Assembly: GCA_009767595.1 (NCBI GenBank)
Contig: VSDK01003948.1
Location: 687,867-751,866, forward strand
From: Symbiodinium kawagutii
Lineage: Eukaryota; Sar; Dinophyceae; Suessiales; Symbiodiniaceae
Length of the DNA: 64,000 bases
Direction: 5' to 3'
Each line of letters opens with the position of its first letter. Position 1 is the first letter of the stretch. A model generated the notes under the pieces. That model was not told where the DNA came from and made no database searches. It saw nothing but the letters and a program-made list of their open reading frames with translations. This document shows positions 28,201-43,200 of this stretch, piece after piece. Position numbers and translations under genes: made by a program.

Positions 28201-31200
28201 AAGCACGGTTGTTGATGGCCCAACGTATGATGTTGGGTATTGAGCGGTCATTGTTAATTACTGTTGCTTAGCCTTGTGCGTACAGTTCCTGATTGTTGTC
28301 AGCTCAAACTTCGTGTTTGATTGGCTCAAGTGCACAAATGTTCAGATGCTTGTTGATGATTGTTACTGCCTATTCTTGTCTTGTGATTGATGAATGAATG
28401 TGTTGGATCTTTTGTCGTCATATGTTGCTTGTTGATGATCGCTATTGTTGGTCATAGAACTGTTGATTGGCTATTTCACTGGATGACTCGCTGTCACTTT
28501 ATCGTGTCTTTTGGTTCAAGCTTTCTGGTCTTGCCTCTTGTCACTGTTTTTTGTCGTTTGTTGCAATTGCTTGTGGCACGGTCCCTCGTTATTTCCCTTG
28601 CAGTTGCAACTAATCTATGGCCGTTTCCATCTTATTTCCTCAGGTAGCTCCATGCTGTTGGACCACGGTTTCTTGTCGTTGGAAAGGTTCTTGTCATTGG
28701 TCTTAACATGTCTTAATCATCAACCCTTCTTATGTCTTACATATTTCCTTGGTGAATGCTAGTTAACCATGGCGCTTAACCCATGAATGTCCGCAAGGCG
28801 GGCCTCCAGCAGTTACAAGTTGGTTGCGAAACCCCCTATAATTGGTATCCAACTTGCATGGTTATAAACCCCTCTCACTGGTTTATTTCTGTTAAACCAA
28901 CCTTTACACTTTACAAGTGGTTGGGGACCCACCTTGCATGAAGTTCATGGCTATTTCCATGTTTTCTTCTTGACAGTTGGCTATTTTTGTGGCAACCATG
29001 GTGGTTAACCCATCAACCATGGCCATTTCCACGTTTCACTGGTGACTATCCCATGGATGCCCATGAACCCACAGGCTTCCACGTCACCCCCACCATCGCC
29101 TCCTCGGCCCTTCGCTCTTCCTCACGCCGGCGTTCGGCCTGGCTATTCCGACAAGCGCTTGGAATTTCGAGGCCATGCACAGGGTGAGAACCCTTTGGTG
29201 GTTTCTTAAAATGGTGGTACCCCAAACCTGGTTCGTTTATATGATAGAAAGGGATGATATTGGATGTTTTGGGGGGTCCCCGATTTTGAGAAACACCCAT
29301 TAAGGGGCGTTGGCTTCGGGTTTTTTCAATTCACAATAGCAACAACAATGATGGATTTTCATAGGGATAAAACAGCTGTTAAGGAATTATGATGGGGAAT
29401 TGTGAGGGATTATACCCAGAAGTGGCTGCCATAGGGGATAAAACGGGCTGAATTATAGGGGATAGTGACCAACAATAGAGATTTATAAGGGATAACAATA
29501 GGGAATTATTACAACGGACTATAACGGGTTAATGGGGGATAATCACCAACAACAATGGTTAAAATTTAAACAACCAGAATTTGCTAAGCAGCTTCAACGC
29601 AACTAAAAATAGCCATGGTTGGTAATTATGTGATGGCGTGAAACAACCAGCAGCAAGTCAGAAAGCAATGATAATCCATGATGGATCGAAAAATCCAGAC
29701 AATAGTAGCCGACAAGAAAAACTAAGGTTTCATCATCAAAACTCAAGACCAATAGCCTACGCGACGTAACAGTTGATGTTTAACCAAAAGCTTGAAGGTC
29801 ATGTAGCCTTCCACAGCAGCACCTAAGCTTGGAAGCTTCCTTGGGTTCAACCAGCTGTGAGGCTTGAAACCCTCCGGTGCAGCAGGCTCCCAACCGCAGC
29901 CACCAACATGTCGCATCGTTACGTGGTCATCTGCTGCAGCTCACAGCTGCAGTCCTCACGTTGGATCTCCAGGTCGACCAAGCGCTTTCTGGCACCGGTG
30001 ATGGCAGGTTGCAACCTGGACGAAGCGAAGCATCACGTCTTAAGCAACCAATCACCAGCTATTGGCAGTCTCCATGAACCAGCTAGTGGCAAAGGGTTGG
30101 TGAATCTACATTGGCCAACTTATATGGTTAATGGCTATTAGAGTTCACCAAACCTTTGCAAACCATTTACCAGCCATTGGCAATCTCTACCAGAAGGTTA
30201 GGGCAGGGAATGTGCCAACAGAACCTGGACCAGTATACAAAATATACTTCCTTGTTTTTTCGATGCACCCACAATCATCCTTTCCACCTCCAGTGCATCA
30301 GTACCCCCAGAAACAACCCAAAATCTAGAGCTCAACAAAGGATTCCGACGATAATCATCATGGATGTGTGACTGCCATCAACGGTAATTACGGCAAGCGC
30401 TAGTCAAAGTGGATGTAGGCCACTAACTATGGTGTAATCCATCGCATTTGCAACTAAGAAATTACTCCATCCGATACAAGTCTCAGATATGTGTAACGGC
30501 CATCAACCATTTCGCAAATGGTGGCAATTAAGGGCCCTGCCTCTTGTGCAAGATCCACCTCAAGTAAAGAGCCTTTTCGACTCGTTCGCGTCGCTTTGCT
30601 TTCGCCTGCGAGCACATGGACGCGTTCGCTTGGCTAACAAACATGCAGGAAAATGAAGGATCAAACGCACAAGGAAATAAAGTGTGTTTTGCATCTTTTT
30701 GCGAATTTTCTGATCATGTTGGTTGAATTTTGGATGGGTCTAGGGTTAACCATTGAATCACTGGCTGAATCATCATAATATAATTATGCGTGTTGGCAAA
30801 GTTACCATCTCTAGCAAAATCATGGATTTTCATGGCCCCGAGAAATAGTCTATCAAACGAATCGTGATGATGGGTGGCCAATACTGATTGACAATTGAAA
30901 ACTTTCGCTGTTCATGGGAGATGCTTTGCGACAGCACTGGAGTGGTTCTGGATGGTTGCCAAGATCAGCCAGCCATGAACCGTCTATTAATCCGTCCATT
31001 TCCAATCCAGTTAAGCAAACCATCAATCCATTCATACTCAGTTCCACATCCATCCACCAATCCACGAAAATTGGCTAACAAGCTCATGATGATCATTCAA
31101 CATGATGTCTTTTCTCGTGGCTATCCATCCATCATCAACCATCCTTATCTGAACGTACAATCACCATCATGAACCATCACCAAATACCAGTAATGATAAC

Positions 31201-34200
31201 CATCAATCTTGGATCACAATCAACCACCATCACCAAGAATGATCCCCACCACCCGTCCCACCAGCCCACCTCCAGCATCAGCTTCATCGCCAGGCGTACC
31301 GCGAAAGCTGCACCGCGCACACGGCGCCGCGCAGCGAGGGCGCGCAGACGCAGAGTCTCCCTGGGGCAATGGACCACCCACGGGGGAGCCCTACGGGTCA
31401 CTGTGGTCACTATACCAGCCATAGGGTTACTAGGGTGACCCAGTGGGTAACTATAGCATAGGTCACTATAGCGACCACAGTTAACCATAGGTATATACCC
31501 ATAGCTATAGGTCACTATAGCAACCTATGGTTCACCCTGTAGATATTCATTAGGATCATATACCTATGGTTAACCCTTACCATAGGGTTACCTATGCCAA
31601 CCTATTGGTTGGTTAGCCATTGGTAAGTATCCAGTGGTACGTCACAAGTTCAACCTGCAGATTGGTACACCAACATGTATTGGTTTGTGGTTCATAAGGC
31701 CTAGTAGTTCGATCATGCCCAACTGGGTCATGAACCACGAACCAATAGGGCTCAATGGCTGGTGGGTCGGGCTTATGAACCACGAAAAAGTCAGTCACTT
31801 CAGCTTCTGACACTATACCAACAATATGCTAAACCATAGGTCACTAAAGCACCCTATAGTCACCTATTAGGCCTACCTATGGTTGACCCTATATACCATT
31901 GCCATAGGGGTTGCCTATGCCAACCACAGGTCCGTAACAGCTTCATCAGCGTCGTCCTCCTGGCCTGGCAGCCAGCAACAAAGGCTGCAGGCGTCCGATC
32001 AGCAACGCGCGAGTGCACAGCGTTCGAGCCGCGCGCTCAGCACGTAGAGCGGACAGGAACCTGCACAGCCAGCGTCCCAAGTTCCTGGGTAGGTGATGAA
32101 TCAACCATTTATGATGGGTTTGATCACCCATCAACATGATAAATCGTAGCTTTGATCATGTTTACTAGCGTTCTTATCCATCACATTTATGATACATATC
32201 AAATGTTTCACCATTTTTGCATAGGTTTGATCAAGGTCAGTGGAGGCTACCCTACTATCCACCCACATGATTATCAAATAACATGTGTTTTGATTGGTGG
32301 ACCAAATAAGATTGCAACCCCTGTCAAGGTAAGGTGCTGCGAGATCACGATACATACCCTTCCCCCAAAGCCAGTTGGGCTCGTTCCGCCACCAACCAGT
32401 CATGCAGCACGTCAAATGATTCCCACTTGAGATCAAAACTGGCAGTACTCCATGTTTTTTATCCGTCATTGAGATCAAAACCTACCATTTATCATGTAGT
32501 TCATGTCCAACGATCAATTCTTGACATCAAAACCCCTGCCGTTTATCTACACGACTCCTGGGGGCCGCTCCTGTCCTCGCTCCTCCTTGGAAGGGATAGC
32601 ACAAACAGATACCCCTGGCTCCGCTCCATCTGCTCCCCGCCTTGGCAAATAGTTCACCAGCTGAATGGCATTGTTGGCACGCACCCACTTCTTCCTGGCA
32701 CAACTCGGTGTCCAAAATGAGTCCCGAAACCATTTTAAACGTGGACGTGTAATGTAGTGGATGATTTGCCTGAAAAATGCTGATTTTCGAATTCCAGGTC
32801 AGTTTGACAAGGTGGGGACCCAAACCAGCTGTGGCATAATGTGTTCAGAGCGGGAAACCAGTCCATTTTAGAAGGAGTGATCATTTTAACAGCCATTGCC
32901 AACAGGTATGATGAATGACGTGAAGACATAACTATTCCTAGCCATCATGTACCTATCGTCAAGAACAATTCTACCATCATGGTTCATTTGGACTGAGCGT
33001 TTGAGGTTCCAATTATTGACATAAATGTAATGGTTCCTCAATGATAGATTGGAGGTTTACCAGTTGCGTAACCTCCTCCCTAAATGCTGCCCCACGAGCA
33101 AACACTTTCATCTCCTACAAGCACTCCACACGGGAGTCCATCCGATGTTGCTGCCACTGCCAAGTCCATCCACATTGGTGACCCCCGCTGGCGGGCTAGT
33201 AACTCTACTGCCGGTGATCTTACGGCTCACCAACATTGGGCTCGCTGTTGCTATCGCCGGCAGAAGTCAGCCACTACCACAGCCTTGCAAACTGCCAGCA
33301 TGAGTATCACTCCCGTGCCTCCTAGTAAGGGATCGATCAAGACGATGATTGTTGCGTATGTCATAAACACCATTTAACCCACCTATGGTTCACTACAGCT
33401 GCATCATTTACTGCTGGCTGCTCCTCTCGGACCTCGCCATTGATGGGATTGTACTCTGTACATTAGGAAGAACAAGCGAAGTACTTAAACAACCAAGAAT
33501 TACCACGACCGCAACGTGTCACAAACACCTATCTGGCAATGTGCTAGCATGAGAGTCACAATAGATTGACAATCACGATTAGTGACTGCTAAAGAGTACT
33601 TAAAAGTCATGCAATATCAAAACGGTGATGGCAATATTATTGTGACTTTCCATCCTGATGTTAGGCTGAACCTGATATTATATCAATATTAAAATGATGC
33701 ATCATCAGGATATTGACAATCCCACCCCCTCCATCCTGATGATGTCGTGGACAATCTGTCGCAGGCGCTCAGGATCAGCTTCGGCACCTGCAAGCAGCCA
33801 CTCTGGGTGGTCGACGCTGGTGTGCGTCAACCAGAAACATCCCTGGCCATCCCATCATTATCTAAGTACTGCGATCAATGATCTTATATGATCATCCTTT
33901 GGACCAATGATTGTGAATGATAATCCTTCTTAATCATCATGTGGATTGCCTACTGTCAATAATGAACATACCAATGATTCTCATTCACAAGCGTCATTTG
34001 CTACAGTCATTGTTCACCAACACCCAACATTACATACCAACACCATCATGAATCATTACGCATCACTCAACCACAGTTGGCGATTTGACCATCGGTGCCA
34101 CGTCCCGGTTTCAACCATGGCTTCAGCCCAGCACCAGCGCCCTCGCCCTCCAGCACCAGCCATCCCCGGCCTTCCGAACGCATATCTTCCAGGGCCTTCA

Positions 34201-37200
34201 GCTGCCCGGCTTTAAGGAAGAGCCGCGACATGCCAAGCGCCCACTCCTACGGGCTCACCGGGGCATCCAGCAGGGGATAGATCACAGGGAGATCTGGGAG
34301 CCCACGAGCCGCCCATGACACTGGAGATCTGCAACCGATTCATCTGAGTGATACCCAGGGCATTCGCAGGTAGAGAACAAGATGCGGGCACCAAGTTCAT
34401 ATCAATGATCAAAATACTTTGTGAGAGATTGCGAAGTGCTACCCCCTGGTTGTGTAAATTGTCTGTTGACTATTTTGACAGCAATGCAGGCCCCCAACCA
34501 GTCATGAATTCGGAGTATTTTGGAGCCAACTTCCAGTGAGGTCGCCCATGGACAGGAGTCTCCGCCCCAGGCACATCAAAATCCTCATCTTCGGGATGCA
34601 CCAAGCATATACAAATCCACCCGGTGCCCCCCATGTAAGATGGCCGTTCTGACGCCACCGGTCCTATCTGTGGGAGCCCAAAATTAAGGTCACATCGATT
34701 TGATGGGGAAACCACAGGCCACAGGTCATTGGGGGTACACAGCCAGGTTTCACATCGCCTAACCCTATACGTGTGGCGCTCCATGTTTCCCGGGTCCTCC
34801 TTGGGAACATCATACGCCAACATCAACGCCTCGATGAAGGTGCGCATGCCGTAGCGCTGGAAACTTTCGGGCAGAAGGTCTCCTGAAAGCACTGGAAAGC
34901 CAGTGGGGGATGGTCAATTGTAGGGGATGATAATAAGAGTAAAATGGTGAATCAGGGATCATCGGCACACCACCTTCGGTATACAGCGGTCTATGTTCAG
35001 AAACTAGGTTCTCCCAGCCATAACACACATGGCAACGGACAAACCCATTCGCAAAAAAGAGCCGAGGGAAGAAGTCGCATCAGAAATGCGATTCTCAGAA
35101 TAACAGGCCACTCAAATCATCTGAAGATACTCAATGCACTACAAGTTCATCATACAATAGTTCGTCAAAAAATGTCCACCCAAAATGTTCCAAAACCTGA
35201 TGTGATCAGCAGAGGAAGCCTTGAGCGCTGCAAATCCCAGGCACTGAATCGCTTGACGATTTCATTGAAGAGACAACGGTTGGGATAGCCGTCATGCATG
35301 ATCTTCACCAGCTCAATGGTGCCACACCTCGTGCGCTGCTGCATGTGTTCGGCTCGGGGGGGATCCATGTTGCTGGCATCAGCAGTGACGAATGATGGAG
35401 AATGATGGTTAAATCATAGTGAAATGGTGGCAAGTTGATGGTTAATAATGGATAATAGATCATAGTCATGGTTCAGAATGGCTGTTCATGATTGCTTCTG
35501 CCAAGGACTTAGAGTACTTACTGGCATATGATGGTTATTGATAGTACAGTGCATATAGGCGTATAGATATATACATTTATAAATAAAAATCGTTCTCTTG
35601 CCTATCCTGTTTCCGGGGATGACTTGGACTGATCCCAAAACGACGCTTTCAACCTGGGAATGTCGATTGGCCCTCCTGCACGGAAATGGCAGCACGACCA
35701 ACTTGGAAACTGATACAAGTTTGAACCAAACCACTCAGCCACATTGGCTGATTCGAAAAGTCGGATACCCCTGCTAAAAGACCGCCCCTTTGTTGTGTTA
35801 TACATTCGAAGTCGAACCTTCTTTGACGGTGTTGACTGCGCAACCATGCATACAGACCTTAGCAACCGCAAACGTCAAGCAACTGCACCAGCTGATCCAT
35901 GACCAAATTCTCCTGGAAGATGGCAGGCTTTTGACATTCGTTGGGCTTGAAGCAACCTGCAGCGGCTGCGGCTGCAGTCTCTGGAGACACGACTGCTATC
36001 CGTAGCGCTACTCACTTTTCATCGGACTTGTCGGAGCGGACAGGGCAATATCCACTCAACAGCTTGCATACATGCTACCCCCCAAGTGCTCTGTTTCCAT
36101 CTTTGGACCAACTGCCCCAAGTTGGGGATGTCCATCTAATCCTTGTCAAGTCACGGATGTAATGAAGATGGCACGTGTTGAGCGTCTCCAAGAGATTCTC
36201 TAAATCCGCGCAGTATTTCTTACTGATGGATCTGAACACCACCTGGACAGGGCAGAAGTGCTGCTGGATGACTGGTCTCCCGATGGGGTTGACTACCCTC
36301 CAACACTTTTGGTGTTTCTGTGAAAAAAGACCCGAACTTGGGAGCAAAGGAAACTATCATCCTANNNNNNNNNNAAAGAGTGTGCAGGAGAAGGGGGCCG
36401 CATATTTTGAGCTTGGGACACCTGTGGTTTGCAGACCCTTGATTGTTGGACCTTTGGCACATCTAGCAGGTTGTTCATCCTCTGGGCCATGGTACACCAA
36501 ACCACAAACATGCTGTACTAGCTGCACAACGAAAGCAAGCCATGTTCAAAATCCTGGTGCAATAGGTGTGTCAACCCGCTATTCCTTTATCCGCTGTTGC
36601 TCGACTTTCTTCGTCAAAACCTAAACTCCAATGGTGCCGTATAGAATAGTAAAACAACTGACCAACTAAGCAAAGCATCCAACCCAACCACCAACCCGCA
36701 AACCAACGGACCACCCAATCAAACGACCACCGAACTTACCTATCTTCTTACTGACCTATCTATCCACTTCTCACCCAATGTCTCGACCCCACCTTTCCAG
36801 CATCAGATTCGCCAAGGGTGGCCACAAATTGGAAGCTCGAGTCGCCTGTGTCCAAGCAGATGCTGGTGGAACTCTCAACCAAGCTTGCAGGGATTGTAAA
36901 TCAGCCACTGGACACTGAAATGAAGTTGAGTATGTAGAAGCTGTACAAACATTGCAAACAATGTTTATGTATAAAAGAATCTCAAGGTATGTGGATAAAA
37001 CCCCTTTTGGTCCAATGTGCTGATGCAAATAGGATTGGTGCATCTGCAACACGTATGCAACCAACCAAATTTTTGAGGGCACCTCTGGTCAATGGCCTGG
37101 TAATTGGCATGATCGTCTGGGTAGATGTGTTGGATTATACTCACCGGCAAAATCTATGTTGTATCCAAAGTCTCAGCTAGATATCCTTACATAAACTACA

Positions 37201-40200
37201 AGCAAACCCAATACAACAAATCAATTGTGCTAGCTGCATGCCCCTCACCTACAAGTTGGCTCCTGAACAACCTTGCACCACCCCACGACTTATGCCAACC
37301 TACCGAGCTCCTGCGCTCACCAAGTCACAAATGAGTTCCTCGCATTCCACCAGCAGTCGATCGTTGTTCCTTGGAAACCAGCAGCCGTCTCAGCTAGATA
37401 TGGGAGCTACTGCTCTCTGTTGCTTGATAAGCTGGCTAATAGGGGGTGATAAGCAACCAATGAGCTGGCTAATTTGTTTAAGCTTGGCAAGCTGCTCAGC
37501 AGACCTAAATAACACACACCACAAATGGCAAGTGTTGCGTCAAATGTGCCAACTGAAGCTCATGTGCCTTTTCCTATGATGGTTTGACAAACCGATCATA
37601 CAATCGGTGCCCTGGCCTTGGCACTCCACCCCTTCTGCCAAGCTTCTTGTCCAGCCAGCCTTTGGTGTTGTACTCCACCAAGCCAGCATAGTGCTTGACC
37701 ACGAAGCCCTGCATCAGAGCTCCCATTGGTGCAAGTCTCAAAAGGAAAGCATCCAATTGGGCGTGAAGTAGAGGAAAACAGGACTGGGCAAGGTGTGTGA
37801 TGACAGTCTTGGTTCCCCCAGAATGAAATTATATGAAAATAAGGATACGTTCATCAAATTGGAGCTTGATGCTCAAAACGCCACCGTCGTCTGTCTTTAA
37901 AAGTGATGGCGCAAAATGTTCTAAGAACTGTCTAATGTTCAACAAGGATTCAACCGTTTATATTTATACAAAGAAATCACGTGGTGATTGTTTCGAACAA
38001 GTAGAACAGTCAATACTCACATGTTTTCAATCAATCGTGTCTTTTCACGTCTACCCGTCACCGTTGAACACCATGGCCAGGTTTCACGCAACAAACGAAA
38101 CAACTGTGTGACTGGTACCACCCTCTGAAAGATGTTGGTTAATCGACCAACATCCCAAGTTTCAAGGCAAACAGAGATCATGATAAACGTGATACTGATG
38201 GGGTTGATAGGGTGAAATGGTCATAGCACTGGCTGATTCTCGGCAAATTCTAGCAAGAATAGAAAAATGCCGCTTTGCATCATTCCCAAGCAGAAACAGC
38301 ATCTTCCCCGAGGTGTTGGTGCACCGCGAACTCATTTGGATTATCAGTGTGGCAAGCTTTGGGCATCATTTTTTTCATTCAAACCGCAGCTCGGGAGGTA
38401 ACAGATATTCGTAGACGCCGCCGACTTGGCTCCCGTTCTCGGCTTTGTACATGCTCAGATACAGTGACCGATCATGAGCAACAATGGCCAAGGGCTTGAA
38501 ACCTTCAGGGCACTGCAAAACTTCGACACAGGTGGTGTCACCAGGATGAAACGCCCACACTTTCTCCTGATTGCGATCAGAGGCATAGATCTTCCCTGTG
38601 TCGGTCATGAAGAGTCTCTTAATTTCGCCGCCTGTGACTTCTCCCACCACAGCAGGTTCTGCCATGCCCGGGCTGATGCGCCAAATACGGCCGCGGTCAT
38701 CGGCCAAATAACGAACCTCCTCTCTTGTCACAAACTCTGTCTGCACTCTAAACGGCAGAGCACCGGTCACAGGTTCGAGCGTAGTGCCCACCAACTTCTG
38801 ACAACTACCCGAAGTTCTGTCTACCAAATAAATGACGCCGTCTGGGCAGACACGTGGGGTGCCTTCCAAATCAGCCCTGACCAACTGACCGGTTCCGTTT
38901 GAAAAGCTGAGCAGCCTCCCATTATCCATATCATGCCCAAAAATTCCCCCTGCCAATGTGACATACAGCGTGCAGCGTTTGCCCAAGTCATTGATTCCAT
39001 CCACTCTTGCACCTGGTCCGGCCACAACTCGCGGGGGGTCAGCCTCACCAGGTTTCCAGCATAGGATACTACTTGAGTCACTATCCCAAGTTGTAGCATA
39101 GATGGAACCCTCGTGCCAGCACAGTGACCAGCAGGGTCTAGACAGCACTTCCCGAGGCCCTGCACTGCTGGCACCCAAATCAGGTGACCAGTGGCGCAGG
39201 CATCTTCTCTTCGGCTTTATCTGGTCTGCAATTTCGCTGCTGCTTCTCTTCTTATGGGCTTGCAATGCTTTGTCAACCTCTAGCTGCAGTTCACCACCTT
39301 TTGGGCCAATGGAAGCAGCAAATTGGTCGATTCGAACTAGATTTCCTACTGAGATGGATGGAAAGTCGACATGTGTCAGCAACAAACCCAAGAAAGGGTC
39401 CCTGTCTTTGGACTGATTGAGCCATCTAAAAATGCCCTGCAGTACAGAATCTTCCCGGGGCACATTCAAATCATCTCTTTGCACAATTTGGCCCAGTTGA
39501 CTTGGAGAGAGTTGGAGGAAGTCTGGATGCTGTGCACAAGCCTCGAAGTTCAAGGCCAGTTGTTCCGTGCATGCAGCCTTCAAGCGATGCAAACCCTGGG
39601 ATTGTTGCAGCACTTTAAGGGCTGTAGGAACTGGAGCATTGTTCAAAGAGGCGCATAGTCCTGCCTCGATTGCCTTTCCTAAATGTGGCAAGTTGTAAGC
39701 ATCCGCGAGTCCCAGCAGTTCGATGGATTCTTCCACTGGCACTTCGGGTTGCCCGCCGTAGATGTAGTCAAGCAAGGCCACCACTGATGCATCAGAAGCA
39801 CAGATCTCAATGGGCTGTCCTTGTTGCACCTGGGCAGCTTCTCGAAATGGCCCACCTATCAGGGTCTTAAGAACTGAGCTCGCTGCAGATAGCACAGTGG
39901 TATGCGCGCGATGCTCTGCCCCATCACGGCTCTTTATCACGACATCACACAGATGGCCTTCCATCCTGAATTCCCGCATTTGCACCATGATGCTGCGATC
40001 GTGTTGTGCCAAATCTGAGTGCTCCAGCTTGACTTTCGCCATGGCAGCTCTCACAATGATACCTCCAAGGGGGTGTCGTGCACATCTTTACATTGATTGA
40101 ATTCAAGCTTGTGTGCGTGTCGCCACGTAACGTGATCGTAGTTTTGAACGGTAAGCAAAGGTCAGCTCATGGTTGCCCCACATGGCTTTGTTCAGTTGAG

Positions 40201-43200
40201 TGTCTGTACGTGTTGCACCTCTTTCTTCATGGTTGTGGTTTGTGGTGATGGGATGTTTGCGATCCGACCTGTTTGCTGAAGTCCTGCGGGCAAGGGAAAT
40301 CATCACAACCAAACTGTTACCTCCAGAATTCCAGCTGCTTTTTACAAATAGTGCACAGACCAGAATCCCTCCACAACCAGCCACCCGCAACCAGCACCCC
40401 AGGTGCGAGGCGTTTCCAGCCGTCGCCTCGTTCATGGCCAGTCCCGTTCCACCCTTGCTGCCGCGTTTGTTGGACATCTTCAGCGGCCGCAGCACCTCCT
40501 TCCGCAGGGAGTCCTGAGGCCCAGTGGTGTCCCTGGTGCCAATCCCGGGGCCCCAGCGGGAGATGTTTGGATCTGGTTCCAAGGCTTTGGATGCAGAGAG
40601 GATTGCAAAACTAAACAATCAGGTTGGATCAGGTGATGCAAAAAAACTTGGGGCAGATTAAACAAACAGCCAGCTGAGCTACAACCAAGCAAACAGGTGA
40701 GCAGGACCCACAGACACGTGTCCTTCTGCGAATCTTCCACGGTCTTTTGGCAAAATCCTTCATCTGAAGTCTTCTCGAAGCCTGGCCAAAGGAAGGTGAA
40801 CAGAATGGGCAGAATCTCACTGACGACGTGTACTTGGCACCTCAGAATCTTCGGGGCAACGAATTGAGAATCCAATTGACTTGGTGTGGCCTTCAAAAAG
40901 GTAAATGAAACCCTTGCCCTTCGCTACGGGCCCAAACAATGACAGGGTGTCTTGGGCGATGCGCAATAGAGATGGTCTAACCTACCCTCTGCTCATCCAA
41001 CAACAGGCAACTATAAGAATTTCCGCTTCTGCAGAAAACTTCCACATAACCTCAACAACAAGTCCGTTAGTTTCAGCACAACCTCAACAGAACCTCAACT
41101 ATAATTGGCTGGCACAACAACAAGTCCGTGGTTCTCGAGTCATCAAATTCTCAGCTGGTATCCCACAAAGGACCTAAGGTCGCATGTCTGAAGCTCACAA
41201 AACTGTGGCCTGGGGAATGGGCCACTTCCAACCACAAAAAGATTATAGTCGTGAACATTCCGGCCGAAATCTACGAATTAGTTGCCTATCAAAGATTTCA
41301 AAACAATTTTTGTGTACAGGTAACTAAGTCATGGTTTGAGTCAACCGTTCCAAAGTAGCCATCGACTGGAGCATGCCAGACTTGCAAACAACTTTGGCAC
41401 CAAACAGATCAGTGTCCAATCTATGAAGGATAAAGTGATCAAGATATTTCTTCTTTCCAGCAATTTTCGGAATAAAAGAAATCCGAAATGCTAAGCCTTC
41501 CATGTTCCTCGAGTTCTCTCCGTTGGGAGCCCTTGGCAGCGGCCTTTCGCCAGCTGCTGGGAGTATTCATCCAGCGTCTTGAAGCTCTGCACGATGGCCG
41601 TGACCACCTCAGTGGAGCGCCGAGCACGACAAATCGTAGGCGTCGTGACGCCACAGCTTCCAAAGCCATGGCATCCCATGGCAGCACCCATGGCAGCACC
41701 CATGGTAGCTTGCTTAGATTCAACGATTCCAAGCCGCAGCTTGAAATGGCCATGGCTATGTGATGGTCATGGCATCAGCTGAGGCACCGGAGTGGAATCC
41801 GGCAATGGAAGACCCAGCCACGGCAGGCCCTCGCGCTTGTACAGCTCCTGTTCGGCCACCAAGACGTTCCTTGCAGTGACAGGGTGGGGGTTCAACCCCC
41901 GTGAGGTCGTCGGATGGTTCGGGGGACCGGTGCATGGCATCGCAAGCCCTTGGGCACTGGCAGAATCCACCCCCAAGGCTGTGAAAACCCACAGATCACA
42001 TGGCAAGAAGGGTGCCTTAGCTCAGGGAAGTGCCTCAAATCATGACACATCATCCCATCTGATCTATGTCCTCCCCCAACTTCAACCGGTGAGCAGTTCC
42101 ATGTCCATGCGCATCTACAGCATCCACATGATGTGCAGGCAAGAAATCAACGGACACTACAACTGTTGGGTTATAACCCCTATATTCAAACTGTTAATTG
42201 ACAGTTTTGTTAGGCATGATGGAACCAGTCATAAAAAAAAGTAGCATCAAATATCAAACCATGTCCATCCACCATTTCATCAATCATTTTATCAACCGTT
42301 TCCAACCATTCACTTCCTCAACCATGTCATACCATTTCCAGCCATGGTCATCCACCATGTCTAAGCATTTCCAACCGTTCATCAACCCTGTAGTTGGTAT
42401 CCCCATGTAGCTGGTATCTCTCCACCACTATGAACCCTTTCCAACCGTTCATCAACCCTCAGCAGCCAACCATTTCCTGCACCGCGCCAAGGATCTCCAC
42501 GAAGTATTGTTGCAGCCGTTCGTTGGCCAAGTTGATGCACAGCTGCTCGAAGGAGTTACCTCACCCCGAAACTTGGTCGGATGCAGAGAGAGACGCAGGA
42601 TTGAGGTTGATAAATGTTCATCATAGCATTAGTATATAAACCATTTAGGCTTAATTGACTCAAATGCTAGATGAATTAATCAACATGTGTCCTAGAAACG
42701 TATGATGGTTAACTAGTCAACCATTGCAAAATGTTCGTAAACAAGAAAGTTAAAGGAAACCGTGTGACTTGCTTGAGAACAAACGTGAATTGCCAATAGA
42801 CGTTTTTAATTGAACAGTAGTGCCAATTGTTAGATCATGTGCTATAATAATAGTCATTCATATAACACACTGGATTATCAAGAATATCTGTAAAAGCTAA
42901 TTGTGGCTAATTGTGGTGTTAGTGATGGTTGATGGTGGCAAAGAACGGTTGATCGGGGTTAATCGTGAGCTGGCTAATGATGGTTGAGAATGGATGATGA
43001 TAGCTGATAATATTTTGGGATGGTTTTTGATCATGTCTATTTGTTGATAATTTCATAGCCTAAAACTATCTGAGCATCAAATGAGTAGTGGAAACCCTTG
43101 CGCCAGCGATCGACATATTGGTCGATTTGACCAGAGGCGAAGTTCAAGGATGAAATTCCCCCCATCTACCATCAAGCACAGGGTGTCCACCATCTGCCCT

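Noticed and set aside
28300-28335. ttggctcaag at 28,320-28,330 resembling the 3' end of the dinoflagellate spliced leader
   Set aside because: Only the last 10 nt match; the upstream part does not align and no gene follows.
40600-40900. Extra myosin exon at 40.6-40.9 kb
   Set aside because: The open frame shows no motor motif, and exons 18 and 19 join in phase without it.
41870-41910. gggggttcaaccccc resembling a tRNA T-arm
   Set aside because: No D-arm, anticodon arm or acceptor stem fits upstream; it is part of an intron end.
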